From a virus: a DNA stretch of 38,618 bases. This document shows, piece after piece, positions 1 through 8,309 of the stretch. The stretch's first letter is position 1. The number at the start of each line of letters is the position of its first letter. Under the pieces are notes generated by a model that did not search any database, was not told where the DNA came from, and was given only the letters and a program-made list of their open reading frames with translations. The position numbers and the translations under genes are program-made. The stretch is taken from positions 1-38,618 of IMG/VR virus record IMGVR_UViG_3300044568_001772; one strand, 5' to 3'.

Positions 1-146
1 GTGGCAATGTGTCGCCGGCTATAGCGGATGTGCCATGCTTCGGCGTTTGCACCGTCACGAACTTCCCATGAGAAACCGTATTTGAGGGCGTTGCTGGTCA
101 TAAATCCGTCACCGAGCAACCATTCAAGTCGCTTACCTGACGCTGA
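1..146. repeat. Terminal overlap, left copy
   Basis: These bases recur at 38471-38618 with a single 2-base difference: after GGCT at position 20 the right copy has an extra AC/CA. This is the signature of a circular or circularly permuted genome whose contig ends overlap. The repeat lies inside a peptidase gene, and only the right copy keeps that gene in frame, so the left copy probably carries an assembly or sequencing error, or a minor variant. A true short direct terminal repeat is possible but would unusually interrupt a gene. Confidence 0.9.
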
Positions 147-524
147 GGCAACATCAATTGCGAGTCCCCAGCCATGATTACTGGTGGAAGGGCTCCCTGC
201 TGGAGCCATACCTTTTTTCAAATACCAAGTCTTACCTTGATAGGTGCGAGTTACTTGTGGTGTACGACCGGTAGGTGTAGCCGAATAACGTTCATTGAAC
301 ATTGCTACTTGGCGATCTAGTGGGCGGTATGCGCCGACATGCTTCAGTTCGATCCCGTCGAAGTATGCGGCGAGTTGCATGGCGTTCCATGCGGTTGCTG
401 CTAAACGATGAAGTTTGCCGTTGGGTGCTTTGATGTTTCGTAGTAATGCTGGGTTGATTTCGCCGTTCTTTTGACCTGCAAGGTCGGTGGGCATGATGAT
501 GGGGAGTACGGTGTATGTGGTCAT
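1..524 (-). CDS. VanY-like M15 D-Ala-D-Ala peptidase, N-terminal part
   Basis: Predicted peptidoglycan peptidase (endolysin-type, cutting peptide cross-bridges). The ATG at 524 opens with MTTYTVLPIIMPTDLAG. Visible family marks are GAYRPLDRQ, the zinc-site stretch SNHGWGLAIDV and the distal EAWHIRY histidine motif. The gene runs off the left end and continues at 38470 downward in the circular genome, giving 191 aa in total, a normal size for a single-domain VanY/L-Ala-D-Glu peptidase. In this copy a 2-base deletion after position 20 shifts the frame just after HIRY; the right-end copy is intact. It lies between the fibre gene and the mucin-like secreted protein, consistent with host lysis or entry. 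No cell-wall-binding domain is present. Confidence 0.85.
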   Translation of the reverse strand, partial: MTTYTVLPIIMPTDLAGQKNGEINPALLRNIKAPNGKLHRLAATAWNAMQLAAYFDGIELKHVGAYRPLDRQVAMFNERYSATPTGRTPQVTRTYQGKTWYLKKGMAPAGSPSTSNHGWGLAIDVASASGKRLEWLLGDGFMTSNALKYGFSWEVRDGANAEAWHIRYSRRHIA

Positions 525-545
525 TATGTTTTCTTTCTGTGAGGG

Positions 546-1811
546 TTAGTCCATGATCCTGGTCATCCAAAGACGACCAGTAATATTTTTGCCACTTGCT
601 CCTGGATAAAAATAAAGTTTGATTACATCAGTAGCTTCTAAATATAAAGATTTTCCGTCAAATGTTTTTGTGGTTGTAACACGAGGAGTTGAGTTTGTCC
701 CAACTTCAACACCATTTAGTTCAATATACGCATATGTTGTATTGCTAGTAACATCCGAAGATATTAAATATCCAATATTGTATAAACCTGTCAATCCAGA
801 TGGAACTGTAATAGAAGCAGAAGTAGCAGATATAAAACCACTAGCATCCGCATCTTCTGTATCCCATGAAACATAACCACCGGTACTACCTGAGAAGGCT
901 TGTGTTGCTGCTCGTCGAAGTTTTAATTCTATCAAACCTAATTTTGCAACTGTTATTGCACTGTCAGCAATATCGGCAGTTGCTATAGTCCCGTCAAGAA
1001 TCATCGTGCTAGTAACAGTCCCTGTATCTGCGGCTGTGATAGCAGTACCAGAAATTTTAGTTTTAGTGATCGCTGCTGAAGCATTAATATCTGCATCAAC
1101 AATAGTTCCGTCAGCAATCTTGGCCGATGTAACAGAACTATCAGCCAATTTCCCTGTAGTTATCGCAAGATCATTGATCTTCCCTGTAGTTACAGCAAGG
1201 TTCACAATCGCAGCAGTATCAACCGCATCATCAGCTAACTCCGAAGCACCGACAGCGTTAGCAGCGATCTCGTCAGCACCAACAGCACCAGTAGCGATCT
1301 TCGCTGCGGTAATAGCATCATCAGCGATACCGGCAGTAGCGACCTGACCCCACTCCGGAGAAGTCGCACCACTATTCACACGCAACACCTGAGCCGCAGT
1401 ACCGATACCGACACGACCAAAAGTAGAAGCACCATGAATAAGAATGTCACCCTGCGTCGTCAGCGTCGAAGCAAGTTCGTTAGCTTCATCAGCATCAGTA
1501 GCAGTGAACACAGGATAAACAGTTGAAGCACTGTTGTGAGCAAAAGCGGTCGTACCATCAACGCCACGGTTAGCAGCGACATTAGGAGTCGCATAAATGT
1601 TGATGGTCGTATCAGTAGCACCAGTACGGGTCACCAAAATCTTTTCTTCGTTAGAAGTACCAGGCTCGACAACAACATGGAACGGTGCTGAACCATACGG
1701 CCAGCCCGTATAAGCAGCGATAGTGAACGAGGTAGTACCCGATGAAGCGATACTTGACCCTGTTGTAGTGCTTGCTGCACCACCTGTATATGATCTGCGT
1801 GTCTTTGCCAT
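546..1811 (-). CDS. Tail fibre/appendage protein with repeat shaft and C-terminal head domain
   Basis: A 421-aa probable receptor-binding fibre. The N-terminal ~130 residues are a Ser/Thr/Gly-rich beta-type domain. Residues ~160-290 carry a roughly 10-residue periodic pattern (AIT..KI, AVT.GKI, AIT.GKL, SVTSAKI, DADI, TADIADSAIT) typical of trimeric beta-helical shafts. The last ~120 residues form a compact beta-rich domain with alternating Tyr and Ser/Thr strands, resembling C1q/TNF-like knobs in size and position. It is last in the leftward virion series, next to the cell-wall peptidase. The fibre role is inferred from composition and position. Confidence 0.7.
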   Translation of the reverse strand: MAKTRRSYTGGAASTTTGSSIASSGTTSFTIAAYTGWPYGSAPFHVVVEPGTSNEEKILVTRTGATDTTINIYATPNVAANRGVDGTTAFAHNSASTVYPVFTATDADEANELASTLTTQGDILIHGASTFGRVGIGTAAQVLRVNSGATSPEWGQVATAGIADDAITAAKIATGAVGADEIAANAVGASELADDAVDTAAIVNLAVTTGKINDLAITTGKLADSSVTSAKIADGTIVDADINASAAITKTKISGTAITAADTGTVTSTMILDGTIATADIADSAITVAKLGLIELKLRRAATQAFSGSTGGYVSWDTEDADASGFISATSASITVPSGLTGLYNIGYLISSDVTSNTTYAYIELNGVEVGTNSTPRVTTTKTFDGKSLYLEATDVIKLYFYPGASGKNITGRLWMTRIMD

Positions 1812-1819
1812 GATAATCC

Positions 1820-3664
1820 TTATGCTGTGAGTGAACGTAAAGTAATAACTGCTGTACCATCAAAAATCCAGTTCTTGACATGAGAGTCAACTGGTATCCA
1901 TTCAACGTTCTCAACAATAACTTTGAACGTTTCTTCACCTTCTTGGTATGTGATAATGCGAGTATCGGAAATGAGACCACGCAAAAACGCTAACTCATTG
2001 TTGACATCGTAATAATATTCTCTGTTTGAACGATTAAGTTTTTCGTGCAATAGGACAGGGACAGAGAACAGTTCGGATCGTTTTGGTGCGGGGAAAGCAC
2101 GAACTTGCCAGCGGGTTAATGTCGGCCCACTAGTCGCATCGGTAGATGATCGAGCAAAAGTTATTTTGAAAGCTGCTTCACCGAACGAAGTGTCTGAACC
2201 GTCAAGAGTTTTCTCTGTCACACCCTGCGTATCAAATGTAGCAAGAGATTCGTAGCCACCGTTGTCAAGGTTCAAAGCAAACGTGAGCGACCCTGTTAAA
2301 GGTAGGGTACGGAAGTCTACGAAGGTAGCGAACTTAGGGTCGGGGATTCCCCAACGCCATGAACCTGTCTCCACATAACCTGTTGACGCAAGATTGGTGG
2401 CATGTTCACGATACAACCCTTGCCCTGATACAGAGAACACACGGTACTCACCCCAGTTAACGACTGCGTTCACAGCACCCTGGACATCAACCATAAGATC
2501 AGAAGCATAAGCAGGTTCGTTAATACTATTGAACTGCGATAAATCAATGCGCCCTAAACCTGTAGATGTCGCATCAAAGTTTGTCCACCCGTACCATACG
2601 AAACGACCGTCACCAACCGCACATTTGACACTGCTTGTCGTTTCCAAAAGAGGCCCGACTATCAAATCTGCTTCACTGTCAGCAGTAGCCAAACGGATAC
2701 CTTTATTTGTTCCGATACAAACATTACCTAAATATCCGGTTAGCGAAGAAAGAGTTTCACCTAACGGGAGTTCAGCAGCAACAACAGGAACGTTTAGTGT
2801 GCCATCGGCTTTAACAGTTATCTTGTAAACAATTGCGGTTAAACCTGCATTACCACCTACATAGATAGCGTTTTGTCCAGAACAAGAATCAACAAAATCA
2901 AATGATGTGTTGGGATGCTCATAGAACGGGGTATGTGATCCACCCGAACCAGTAGGTAGATGGATGTGGTTGTCATGCAAAGCTATGATTCGACTTTTCG
3001 CATACTTCAACGAGTTGTAGGTATATGCGGTTGAACCTGATGTCGGATAATATTGGGCGACAGAAGCCCCGCCCGCAGTAGAAGAATAAATAGCGTTGTT
3101 GTTGTACGAAACAAAAACTGTTGTACCGTCAGTTGTTAATGCTTCAATCGCTGCCGTTGGCGCACCGGTAGTGACGCTAGTCCAACTAGACAAGTTGGTC
3201 GTATATTTTAATGTGTTACCGTCACCGACATACAAATAACTACCGACGACGACCATAGGTAAATTAGTGTTTGCAGAATCTAAAATTTCTGAAGTCGTTT
3301 TTAGTAACGACAACTGGCCTTTAGTCCACGGGTCAACATTCTTAGATGACGAAAACCTGGTGTCAACACCCTCAGCGGTATCACCATACTTTTGTGCAGA
3401 ACCCTTATGCCACGACACTTGTCCACGCCGCCACAAACCTTGCGGGTTAATTGCACCCTCACCAGGAATATTGGAATCGTCAGCAGAGTCACGCAACCGT
3501 TGTTCAAACGCACGACCAAAACGACCAGACTTCAAATCCAACATGTACGGTCGACCAGCGATAGCGACAGGGAAAATGTCTGGCACTAAACCTGATACGC
3601 CTGTACCCGTATAGTATGTAGGCCCACCCACATATGGGGTAGTAAATCTCGTTAACGTAGCCAT
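1820..3664 (-). CDS. Large tail protein, possible beta-propeller (tail nozzle-like)
   Basis: A 614-aa structural protein. After a short N-terminal arm (MATLTRFTTPYVGGP) and a charged stretch with ALQ-like helices around LRDSADD, the body is made of repeated strand-turn elements (GDGNTLKYTTN, DGTTVFVSYNNNAIY, LGNVCIGTNKGI), which suggests a beta-propeller. It follows the likely head-tail adaptor (3668-4549) by 3 bases, as nozzle genes follow adaptor genes in podoviruses (tail tubular B beside tail tubular A). That specific role is inference; no diagnostic motif was recognised. A GGAAG ribosome-binding site precedes the ATG. Confidence 0.55.
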   Translation of the reverse strand: MATLTRFTTPYVGGPTYYTGTGVSGLVPDIFPVAIAGRPYMLDLKSGRFGRAFEQRLRDSADDSNIPGEGAINPQGLWRRGQVSWHKGSAQKYGDTAEGVDTRFSSSKNVDPWTKGQLSLLKTTSEILDSANTNLPMVVVGSYLYVGDGNTLKYTTNLSSWTSVTTGAPTAAIEALTTDGTTVFVSYNNNAIYSSTAGGASVAQYYPTSGSTAYTYNSLKYAKSRIIALHDNHIHLPTGSGGSHTPFYEHPNTSFDFVDSCSGQNAIYVGGNAGLTAIVYKITVKADGTLNVPVVAAELPLGETLSSLTGYLGNVCIGTNKGIRLATADSEADLIVGPLLETTSSVKCAVGDGRFVWYGWTNFDATSTGLGRIDLSQFNSINEPAYASDLMVDVQGAVNAVVNWGEYRVFSVSGQGLYREHATNLASTGYVETGSWRWGIPDPKFATFVDFRTLPLTGSLTFALNLDNGGYESLATFDTQGVTEKTLDGSDTSFGEAAFKITFARSSTDATSGPTLTRWQVRAFPAPKRSELFSVPVLLHEKLNRSNREYYYDVNNELAFLRGLISDTRIITYQEGEETFKVIVENVEWIPVDSHVKNWIFDGTAVITLRSLTA

Positions 3665-3667
3665 CGG

Positions 3668-4549
3668 CTACTTCCTGAAACGCAGAGGATACTGGCGGGT
3701 AAGACGAGATGCTTCAGCAATAATACGATCTCGACGCAAACGCAACAAGTTGTTGATGCTATTTGTGACAGACCCAGCAGGTACTTCGTCAGCACGACGA
3801 GTGTCACCCTGAGATTCAGTGAAGTTACGTTTCACTTCACGGCCAGCAACCATACGGATTTGGACACCCAAGACAAGTAGGTCTTCTAACTCTGTGCCAA
3901 CACCCGCTGTGTCAAGCACTGTTGCTTCAGTAGCGAGCGTACCGTAAGCAGCTTTGTATATCACACGGACAGTACCGGAACGGACATACGAGTCAAAAGC
4001 AAGAACAAACCCTGAAGCGAAGTCTGCGGTTGGCATGTCTCGTAACAGTCGAACGTTACGGACTACAGGGTAGTCGTCGTTCAAATAGCGGTATCGGACA
4101 TCGTATAGGTCAATCATGTTGGTGACACCCGTGAGGTTCACCATGCGATCCGAACCGTTGTACGAAAGGTCTACAGTTTTGATTTGGAACAACCCGTTTA
4201 GTGGGGATGATAGATCGGTTAATTCGGAGTTGAGTGCTGTCAACATTTGTCCACGAGGGAAACGAGGGTTCACCGTAGCGATATCGCCTGCCGTATGAGC
4301 AGCAGCGACAGACCCACCGTAACCTCGTTCAACAGTCACAGTTTTAGAAGTGCTGTTCGCTTCCCAAACAAACATCATCTCTGAACCGATCTCAAAGACA
4401 GTGTTCTCACGAAGCGAACCCAACGCATACGACATCGTGAGCGTGGTTTCAGAGGCATCACAAGAAGCCGCAAGCTTGTTGCGTTCTTCTACGACACCCG
4501 CCAGGAGTAACTGGTTGGCTCGATCAAGGATCGTACCTGCTGTAGTCAC
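3668..4549 (-). CDS. Putative head-tail adaptor (tail tubular A-like)
   Basis: A 293-aa protein starting at GTG, in a GTGA overlap with the small upstream gene. The N-terminal helix (ILDRANQLL) leads into a beta domain with VERGYGGSVAAAH, a signature often seen in phage adaptor/tail proteins. A long helical C-terminus (INNLLRLRRDRIIAEASRL) is rich in Arg. Its size and its place just before the large tail protein suggest the ring that joins portal and tail nozzle. The function is inferred from position and domain style. Confidence 0.5.
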   Translation of the reverse strand: MTTAGTILDRANQLLLAGVVEERNKLAASCDASETTLTMSYALGSLRENTVFEIGSEMMFVWEANSTSKTVTVERGYGGSVAAAHTAGDIATVNPRFPRGQMLTALNSELTDLSSPLNGLFQIKTVDLSYNGSDRMVNLTGVTNMIDLYDVRYRYLNDDYPVVRNVRLLRDMPTADFASGFVLAFDSYVRSGTVRVIYKAAYGTLATEATVLDTAGVGTELEDLLVLGVQIRMVAGREVKRNFTESQGDTRRADEVPAGSVTNSINNLLRLRRDRIIAEASRLTRQYPLRFRK

Positions 4550-4662
4550 TTCTTTTTAGCCTTCGGAACACAATTAGGGACAGGTTTGCCTGACTTGCCT
4601 TTTTTCATACCAACCATCATGTAGTTATCCCAACAGGGTGTTGATTTCTTTTTGGCAACCAT
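4546..4662 (-). CDS. Small basic CW-motif protein
   Basis: A 38-aa Lys-rich peptide: MVAKKKSTPCWDNYMMVGMK, then KGKSGKPVPNCVPKA and a KKK end. The Cys-Trp-x-x-Tyr ... Lys-rich ... PNCVP pattern recurs, as I recall, in very small basic proteins of environmental phage virion modules, where its role is unknown. The stop TGA overlaps the next start as GTGA, so it is translationally coupled to the adaptor gene. Two cysteines flank the basic core. Confidence 0.7.
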   Translation of the reverse strand: MVAKKKSTPCWDNYMMVGMKKGKSGKPVPNCVPKAKKK

Positions 4663-4685
4663 AGCCCCAAGTATACCCTATTTGG

Positions 4686-5804
4686 TCACAGAAATTCGGT
4701 AACATTCCCTGAGTCCACAAGAACATCAAAAGTAGACACTGGAATCCATTTCAGTTCTCCTTTCGGAATCCTGATCTTGTACGCCCCAATGTCAGCCTCA
4801 ACCTTTTTTAACGCTTTAACACAAACCAAGTTCTCGCCGGCAGGTTTCCACTTTTTTGTAGTCAACATGCCTGTAGGGGGATGGGCGGTCAACAGTTTGT
4901 CCACAGTGTTATCCCACGAAAACCCTAAAGTCCGTTTGTGTCGAGCTTGCCGTTGAATAAAAGTAGGGCGACCCTTAGCGTAGGCATCTTGAATACTGTC
5001 CACTAGTTGGTCGTGGTTGGGGACAAGCCAGTTGCCGATATCTTTGTACGTCTGCATGTGTGCTGTCTCAGGGGAAGCATCCAGCGCATAGTCGAAAAGG
5101 TGGGAGAACATGAGGTGTCCTGTAGTAGCAGGGGCGATCACCCTGTTCCCTAACGCCAACTGCTGTAATGGGATCAACCCGAACCCTTCGCCTCTAGAAG
5201 CAGACACGAAACAATCGGCAGAGGCGTGTAGGTCTCGTTCTTCAGTAACCGACAGGTTGTCCCTGACAATGGTCACATTCGGGCCGAGGTTGAACTCTTT
5301 AGGATCATCAAACAGATAGGTGGGAAGTTTGACAATCAGTTCGCTGTCAGGCAAAGCAGCATCATGGAACGCCTGTACCACCTGCGGGATACCTTTGCGT
5401 AACCATCCTGAGCCACCGGTCATAAACCTAAACTTAGAGTTATCTTCTACTACTTGGGGTTTCCACACATCATGGTTGACACCTAACGGTACGACATGGA
5501 CATCAGGGTGGATAGCGTCAAACAGTTCTTTGTTCCAGTCGCAGGGAACTAAGACTCGATCATATGCGGGGAGAAGGCGAGCGAAACGGGGAGGCAAAAC
5601 ATCTGTCTCCCACATAGTCAAAACTGCGGTTGACTGACCTTCCCATGAGCCTTTAATCATGTCAGGAGTCATACCGTATACGACTGTTCCTGCGTCTTCA
5701 GTTTGGTCAATGCGATCTACAGCAACATCCTGTATTTCTTGCATCATCCTGCCGTAGCCGACATGAGGAATATTGACACCCTGAATATCGTAAGGGTGTT
5801 TCAC
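4686..5804 (-). CDS. GT-B family glycosyltransferase (GT4-like)
   Basis: A 372-aa protein with the two-domain GT-B layout. The N-terminal half has HVGYGRMMQE (donor-loop Gly-rich turn), MWETDVLP and VPLGVNHDVW. The C-terminal half has the domain-2 start KFRFMTGGSGWLRKG and the nucleotide-sugar signature SASRGEGFGLIPLQQLALG with its acidic GEGF. An extra ~75-residue beta-rich tail follows the catalytic fold. It starts at GTG in a GTGA overlap with the upstream gene. Being embedded among tail and adaptor genes, it may glycosylate a virion protein, or alternatively host surface glycans. The family is clear; the substrate is unknown. Confidence 0.8.
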   Translation of the reverse strand: MKHPYDIQGVNIPHVGYGRMMQEIQDVAVDRIDQTEDAGTVVYGMTPDMIKGSWEGQSTAVLTMWETDVLPPRFARLLPAYDRVLVPCDWNKELFDAIHPDVHVVPLGVNHDVWKPQVVEDNSKFRFMTGGSGWLRKGIPQVVQAFHDAALPDSELIVKLPTYLFDDPKEFNLGPNVTIVRDNLSVTEERDLHASADCFVSASRGEGFGLIPLQQLALGNRVIAPATTGHLMFSHLFDYALDASPETAHMQTYKDIGNWLVPNHDQLVDSIQDAYAKGRPTFIQRQARHKRTLGFSWDNTVDKLLTAHPPTGMLTTKKWKPAGENLVCVKALKKVEADIGAYKIRIPKGELKWIPVSTFDVLVDSGNVTEFL

Positions 5805-6070
5805 ACGTGGCCTGATTCCACCTGGAACGCTGTCTCAGCCTTTTTCTCTACGTTGGCTGCACCATCAATTTTGTTGGGTTGTAGACCGTCTGCCCGTAGG
5901 CGTTTGTAGGCGGCCATGTCTTTGTCCCATCGGGATTCTGTGGCGTTGATGCGAGCTGCGTCACTGCGACGGTTGGGGGTGCATGACGAGTCCATTGATA
6001 CCGTTGAGATACGGCATGCGAAACAGCCTTCGACATCAAGAGTGGGGTGGGTTTCTTGGTGTTTAATCAT
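5801..6070 (-). CDS. Conserved actinophage-type small protein
   Basis: An 89-aa protein with an N-terminal HPTLDVEGCFACRIS cysteine pair (C-x-x-C) and a helical C-terminus, DMAAYKRLRADGLQPNKIDG. This W..DM.AYKRLR..GLQP..IDG pattern is one I associate with small proteins repeated across actinobacterial phages; their function is unknown. The CxxC and a third Cys suggest metal binding. It overlaps the glycosyltransferase start by 4 bases. Confidence 0.65.
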   Translation of the reverse strand: MIKHQETHPTLDVEGCFACRISTVSMDSSCTPNRRSDAARINATESRWDKDMAAYKRLRADGLQPNKIDGAANVEKKAETAFQVESGHV

Positions 6071-6083
6071 AGTTTTATTATAG

Positions 6084-6371
6084 TCAGGTGATGTATGCGC
6101 TGTATCCTGCGGCGGTCAGGCTGGCAGCTTCAGCATCTGAAACTGTGTAGACATGTCCACCGAGATAACTAATTTGGATTGTGTCAAAGTCAGCAGGATC
6201 GTTTTCGGTGTATGTGTTGTCATCTAGTTTATAAACATTTCTGCCACGAGGTAGTGACGCAAAATGGCGTAGCAGTCGAAACGACAACCGCAGGTTTTCT
6301 GTCGGTGGGGTGTCAACATCAAAGTCGGTGAGGTTCAGATATGCGTCTGTGGGCGGGGTGAACGTAGGCAT
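6084..6371 (-). CDS. Small tail-associated protein, paralogous C-terminal module
   Basis: A 95-aa protein. Its C-terminal half (VYKLDDNTYTENDP ... ISYLGGHVYTVSDAEAASL..AGY) closely resembles the end of the next upstream protein (FRLNTGAYTNTDP ... VYYGGHEYFVDQTEKDQL..AGY). The two genes share a 1-base TGATG junction. The duplicated module ending in GGH.Y.V......L.AAGY may be an assembly or anchoring domain for fibres. No enzyme motif is visible. Confidence 0.65.
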   Translation of the reverse strand: MPTFTPPTDAYLNLTDFDVDTPPTENLRLSFRLLRHFASLPRGRNVYKLDDNTYTENDPADFDTIQISYLGGHVYTVSDAEAASLTAAGYSAYIT

Positions 6372-7186
6372 CAGGTGACAGTATACCCTGCTGCGACTAG
6401 CTGGTCTTTTTCGGTTTGGTCTACAAAGTATTCGTGACCGCCGTAATACACTTTGTCTACGAGTGTGGGGTCTAACGGATCGGTGTTGGTGTATGCACCG
6501 GTGTTGAGCCGGAAGATGTTTCTTGCCCGATATCCCTGGTTGGCTTTGGCGAATAGTCGGTGGGCGGGTTCGGAGTTACGGTAGTCATCCCACGGGAATC
6601 GGTCTTCAACGGGTGTGCGGAAGATCAACGATTTAGTCCAGGTAGCAGTTTCGGTTGATGCCCCTGAACCAGTAGCGGTACGAATATAAACGATCCCGCT
6701 AAGGGTGGCCGCTGTTCCTAATCCTGAGCCTGTTGCGGTTCTAGGTGCGATGTGAACACCGATAGCAGTATCACTGGTTGTTGACCCTCCAGCACCGTAA
6801 GCGGTACGCAAATTCTTGTGGAGGATACTGTTGAGCGATGTGCCTACGCCTGAACCTGTAGCAGAACGTGGAGCGATGTGGAGTCCGGTGGAATCAAATC
6901 CTCCTACGCCTGATCCTGTAGCGGTACGGACTGGTACACGGATACGGGTAGCTGACTCTGTACCTGTTCCTGAACCTGTAGCAGAACGAACTGGATTGAT
7001 ATTCGAGTCAGCAGTTTCTGTACCTGAACCTGAACCTGTACCGATTCTTGCTCGTGTAACCGACGATACTGCTGTCTCTGTACCAGTACCCGAACCTGTA
7101 GCCGTATTCGTAAATGTGACTACGCCGTTGTATGAAAGATTACTAGCGTTATAAAGAAACGAGGAGTCGTTATACAGGCGAGGCAT
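6371..7186 (-). CDS. Repeat-containing tail fibre/spike protein
   Basis: A 271-aa protein built of Gly/Ser/Thr-rich repeats of about 20 residues, each carrying R(T/S)ATGSGxGTxT, spanning residues ~10-190. A C-terminal module is shared with the 95-aa neighbour. The repeats look like an extended fibre shaft. At DNA level several units are spaced exactly 60 bp apart. The ATG at 7186 overlaps the upstream stop as TAATG. Confidence 0.65.
   Translation of the reverse strand: MPRLYNDSSFLYNASNLSYNGVVTFTNTATGSGTGTETAVSSVTRARIGTGSGSGTETADSNINPVRSATGSGTGTESATRIRVPVRTATGSGVGGFDSTGLHIAPRSATGSGVGTSLNSILHKNLRTAYGAGGSTTSDTAIGVHIAPRTATGSGLGTAATLSGIVYIRTATGSGASTETATWTKSLIFRTPVEDRFPWDDYRNSEPAHRLFAKANQGYRARNIFRLNTGAYTNTDPLDPTLVDKVYYGGHEYFVDQTEKDQLVAAGYTVT
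6851..7110 (-). repeat. 60-bp tandem repeats inside the fibre gene
   Basis: On the + strand, copies of CTGAACCTGTAGCRGWACG-like units begin at 6851, 6911, 6971, 7031 and 7091, exactly 60 bp apart; more diverged copies start near 6667 and 6723. They encode 20-residue shaft repeats and could expand or contract by slippage or recombination. Confidence 0.8.
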
Positions 7187-7353
7187 TACGCCTCCGGTGG
7201 CGGTGATACCGTTTGGATAGACCCATCATCGTTACGGACAAAAGAGTCGTTTGCATCTTCATCGGCCTGACGGTTCTCATCGTCCGTATATGGACGAATT
7301 ACCACTTCGCCCGTAAGCGCATCTACTTCTGTCCATACTCGGCTATCTGTCAT
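7186..7353 (-). CDS. Small acidic protein
   Basis: A 55-aa ORF, MTDSRVWTEVDALTGEVVIR followed by an Asp/Glu-rich segment and a Pro-rich end (SPPPEA). The start overlaps the upstream stop as ATGA and its stop overlaps the next ATG as TAATG, so it is locked into the fibre operon. No family was recognised; a fibre chaperone or linker is possible by position. Confidence 0.7.
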   Translation of the reverse strand: MTDSRVWTEVDALTGEVVIRPYTDDENRQADEDANDSFVRNDDGSIQTVSPPPEA

Positions 7354-8303
7354 TTCGTGTATCCAAACACTTGATAGTTACCAGAAATTGTGCCGGTCGA
7401 GGTGTAGAGGGTGAACCCATCGTAAGCAGTTTCAACATTGTGGACACCACCACCAGACATGGTGAAGAAGTTGGTATAAATGTTGATGGCGTTCCCCAGC
7501 CAAGCGGTTCGGCGGGCGACATTCGGCTGGAAAACGTCTAACGAAAACGCGGCGACACCGTTTGATGTGCTGTTTGTGTCCCCAACATACAAGCCAGTTT
7601 GACCAGTCCCGTTATTGAGGTTGATAGAAGCCCCATTCACGTACAAATACGGCCACCCATAATCCCACGACGTGGCTGAGTTGTCAGTTCCGCTCAACCT
7701 CATGCGTATGCGGAGGACAAGCGTTGTGGAATGGGTGATGTTGCCAAAGACAACCCGATAGTTTGTGTAGGTCGATGAGAAGCAGTTATTGATGCTGACC
7801 GCAGACGACGAACTAAATGTGCCACTTGTGATGTACACCAACCCCAAGTCGGCGGTCGTAGCGACCGTGCCGGTCTTATCAGGCAAAGTTAAAGTACGGT
7901 TAGCAGTCAAAGTAGTAGGTGTCAATTTGACACTCAACGATCCTGTACCACCAGCACGACCAGCCAACTGAATACCATCTTGTGTAGATGCGGGTCGAAT
8001 AACTTGTGTACCAACCATGTCCAATTCAACTGAAGGAGACTGATTATTGATACCAACACGATTATTAGTAGCATCAACAACAAGGACACCACTATCAACA
8101 TTCAACGCACTATGGATACCATTAGTGACCTTATAGTCCAACGATGAAGTTACCGCAGAACCATTAACACCAACCTTCGCCTCCAACGCCTCAATAGCAT
8201 CATTAGCATCAGCATGCTGACCCGCATGATCCGGCGACGCAAGCGTATTACCCGAAGTCGGATTAGTTAAAGCATCAAGCCCAGTAGGAAACGAAGTAGC
8301 CAA
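7350..8303 (-). CDS. Tail fibre protein with beta-rich C-terminal domain
   Basis: A 317-aa protein. The N-terminus (FPTGLDALTNPTSGNTLASP, then DHAGQHADANDAIEALEAKVG) is a form common in phage fibres, where a short helix starts the trimer. A middle beta region (RVGINNQSPSVELDMVGTQV, LTANRTLTLPDKTGTVATT) matches shaft and intramolecular-chaperone-adjacent segments seen in many fibres. The C-terminal ~150 residues form a Ser/Thr/Tyr-rich beta domain that probably contacts the receptor. It sits directly downstream of a 121-aa fibre-associated protein. Confidence 0.7.
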   Translation of the reverse strand: MATSFPTGLDALTNPTSGNTLASPDHAGQHADANDAIEALEAKVGVNGSAVTSSLDYKVTNGIHSALNVDSGVLVVDATNNRVGINNQSPSVELDMVGTQVIRPASTQDGIQLAGRAGGTGSLSVKLTPTTLTANRTLTLPDKTGTVATTADLGLVYITSGTFSSSSAVSINNCFSSTYTNYRVVFGNITHSTTLVLRIRMRLSGTDNSATSWDYGWPYLYVNGASINLNNGTGQTGLYVGDTNSTSNGVAAFSLDVFQPNVARRTAWLGNAINIYTNFFTMSGGGVHNVETAYDGFTLYTSTGTISGNYQVFGYTK

Positions 8304-8309
8304 CTACAA

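Noticed and set aside
292-570. 92-codon leftward ORF before the fibre gene
   Set aside because: It is out of frame with the convincing M15 peptidase frame covering the same bases, and has low-complexity Arg/His/Thr content.
1006-1347. Rightward 113-codon ORF opposite the fibre gene
   Set aside because: Its composition mirrors the repeat shaft on the other strand, and there is no start signal.
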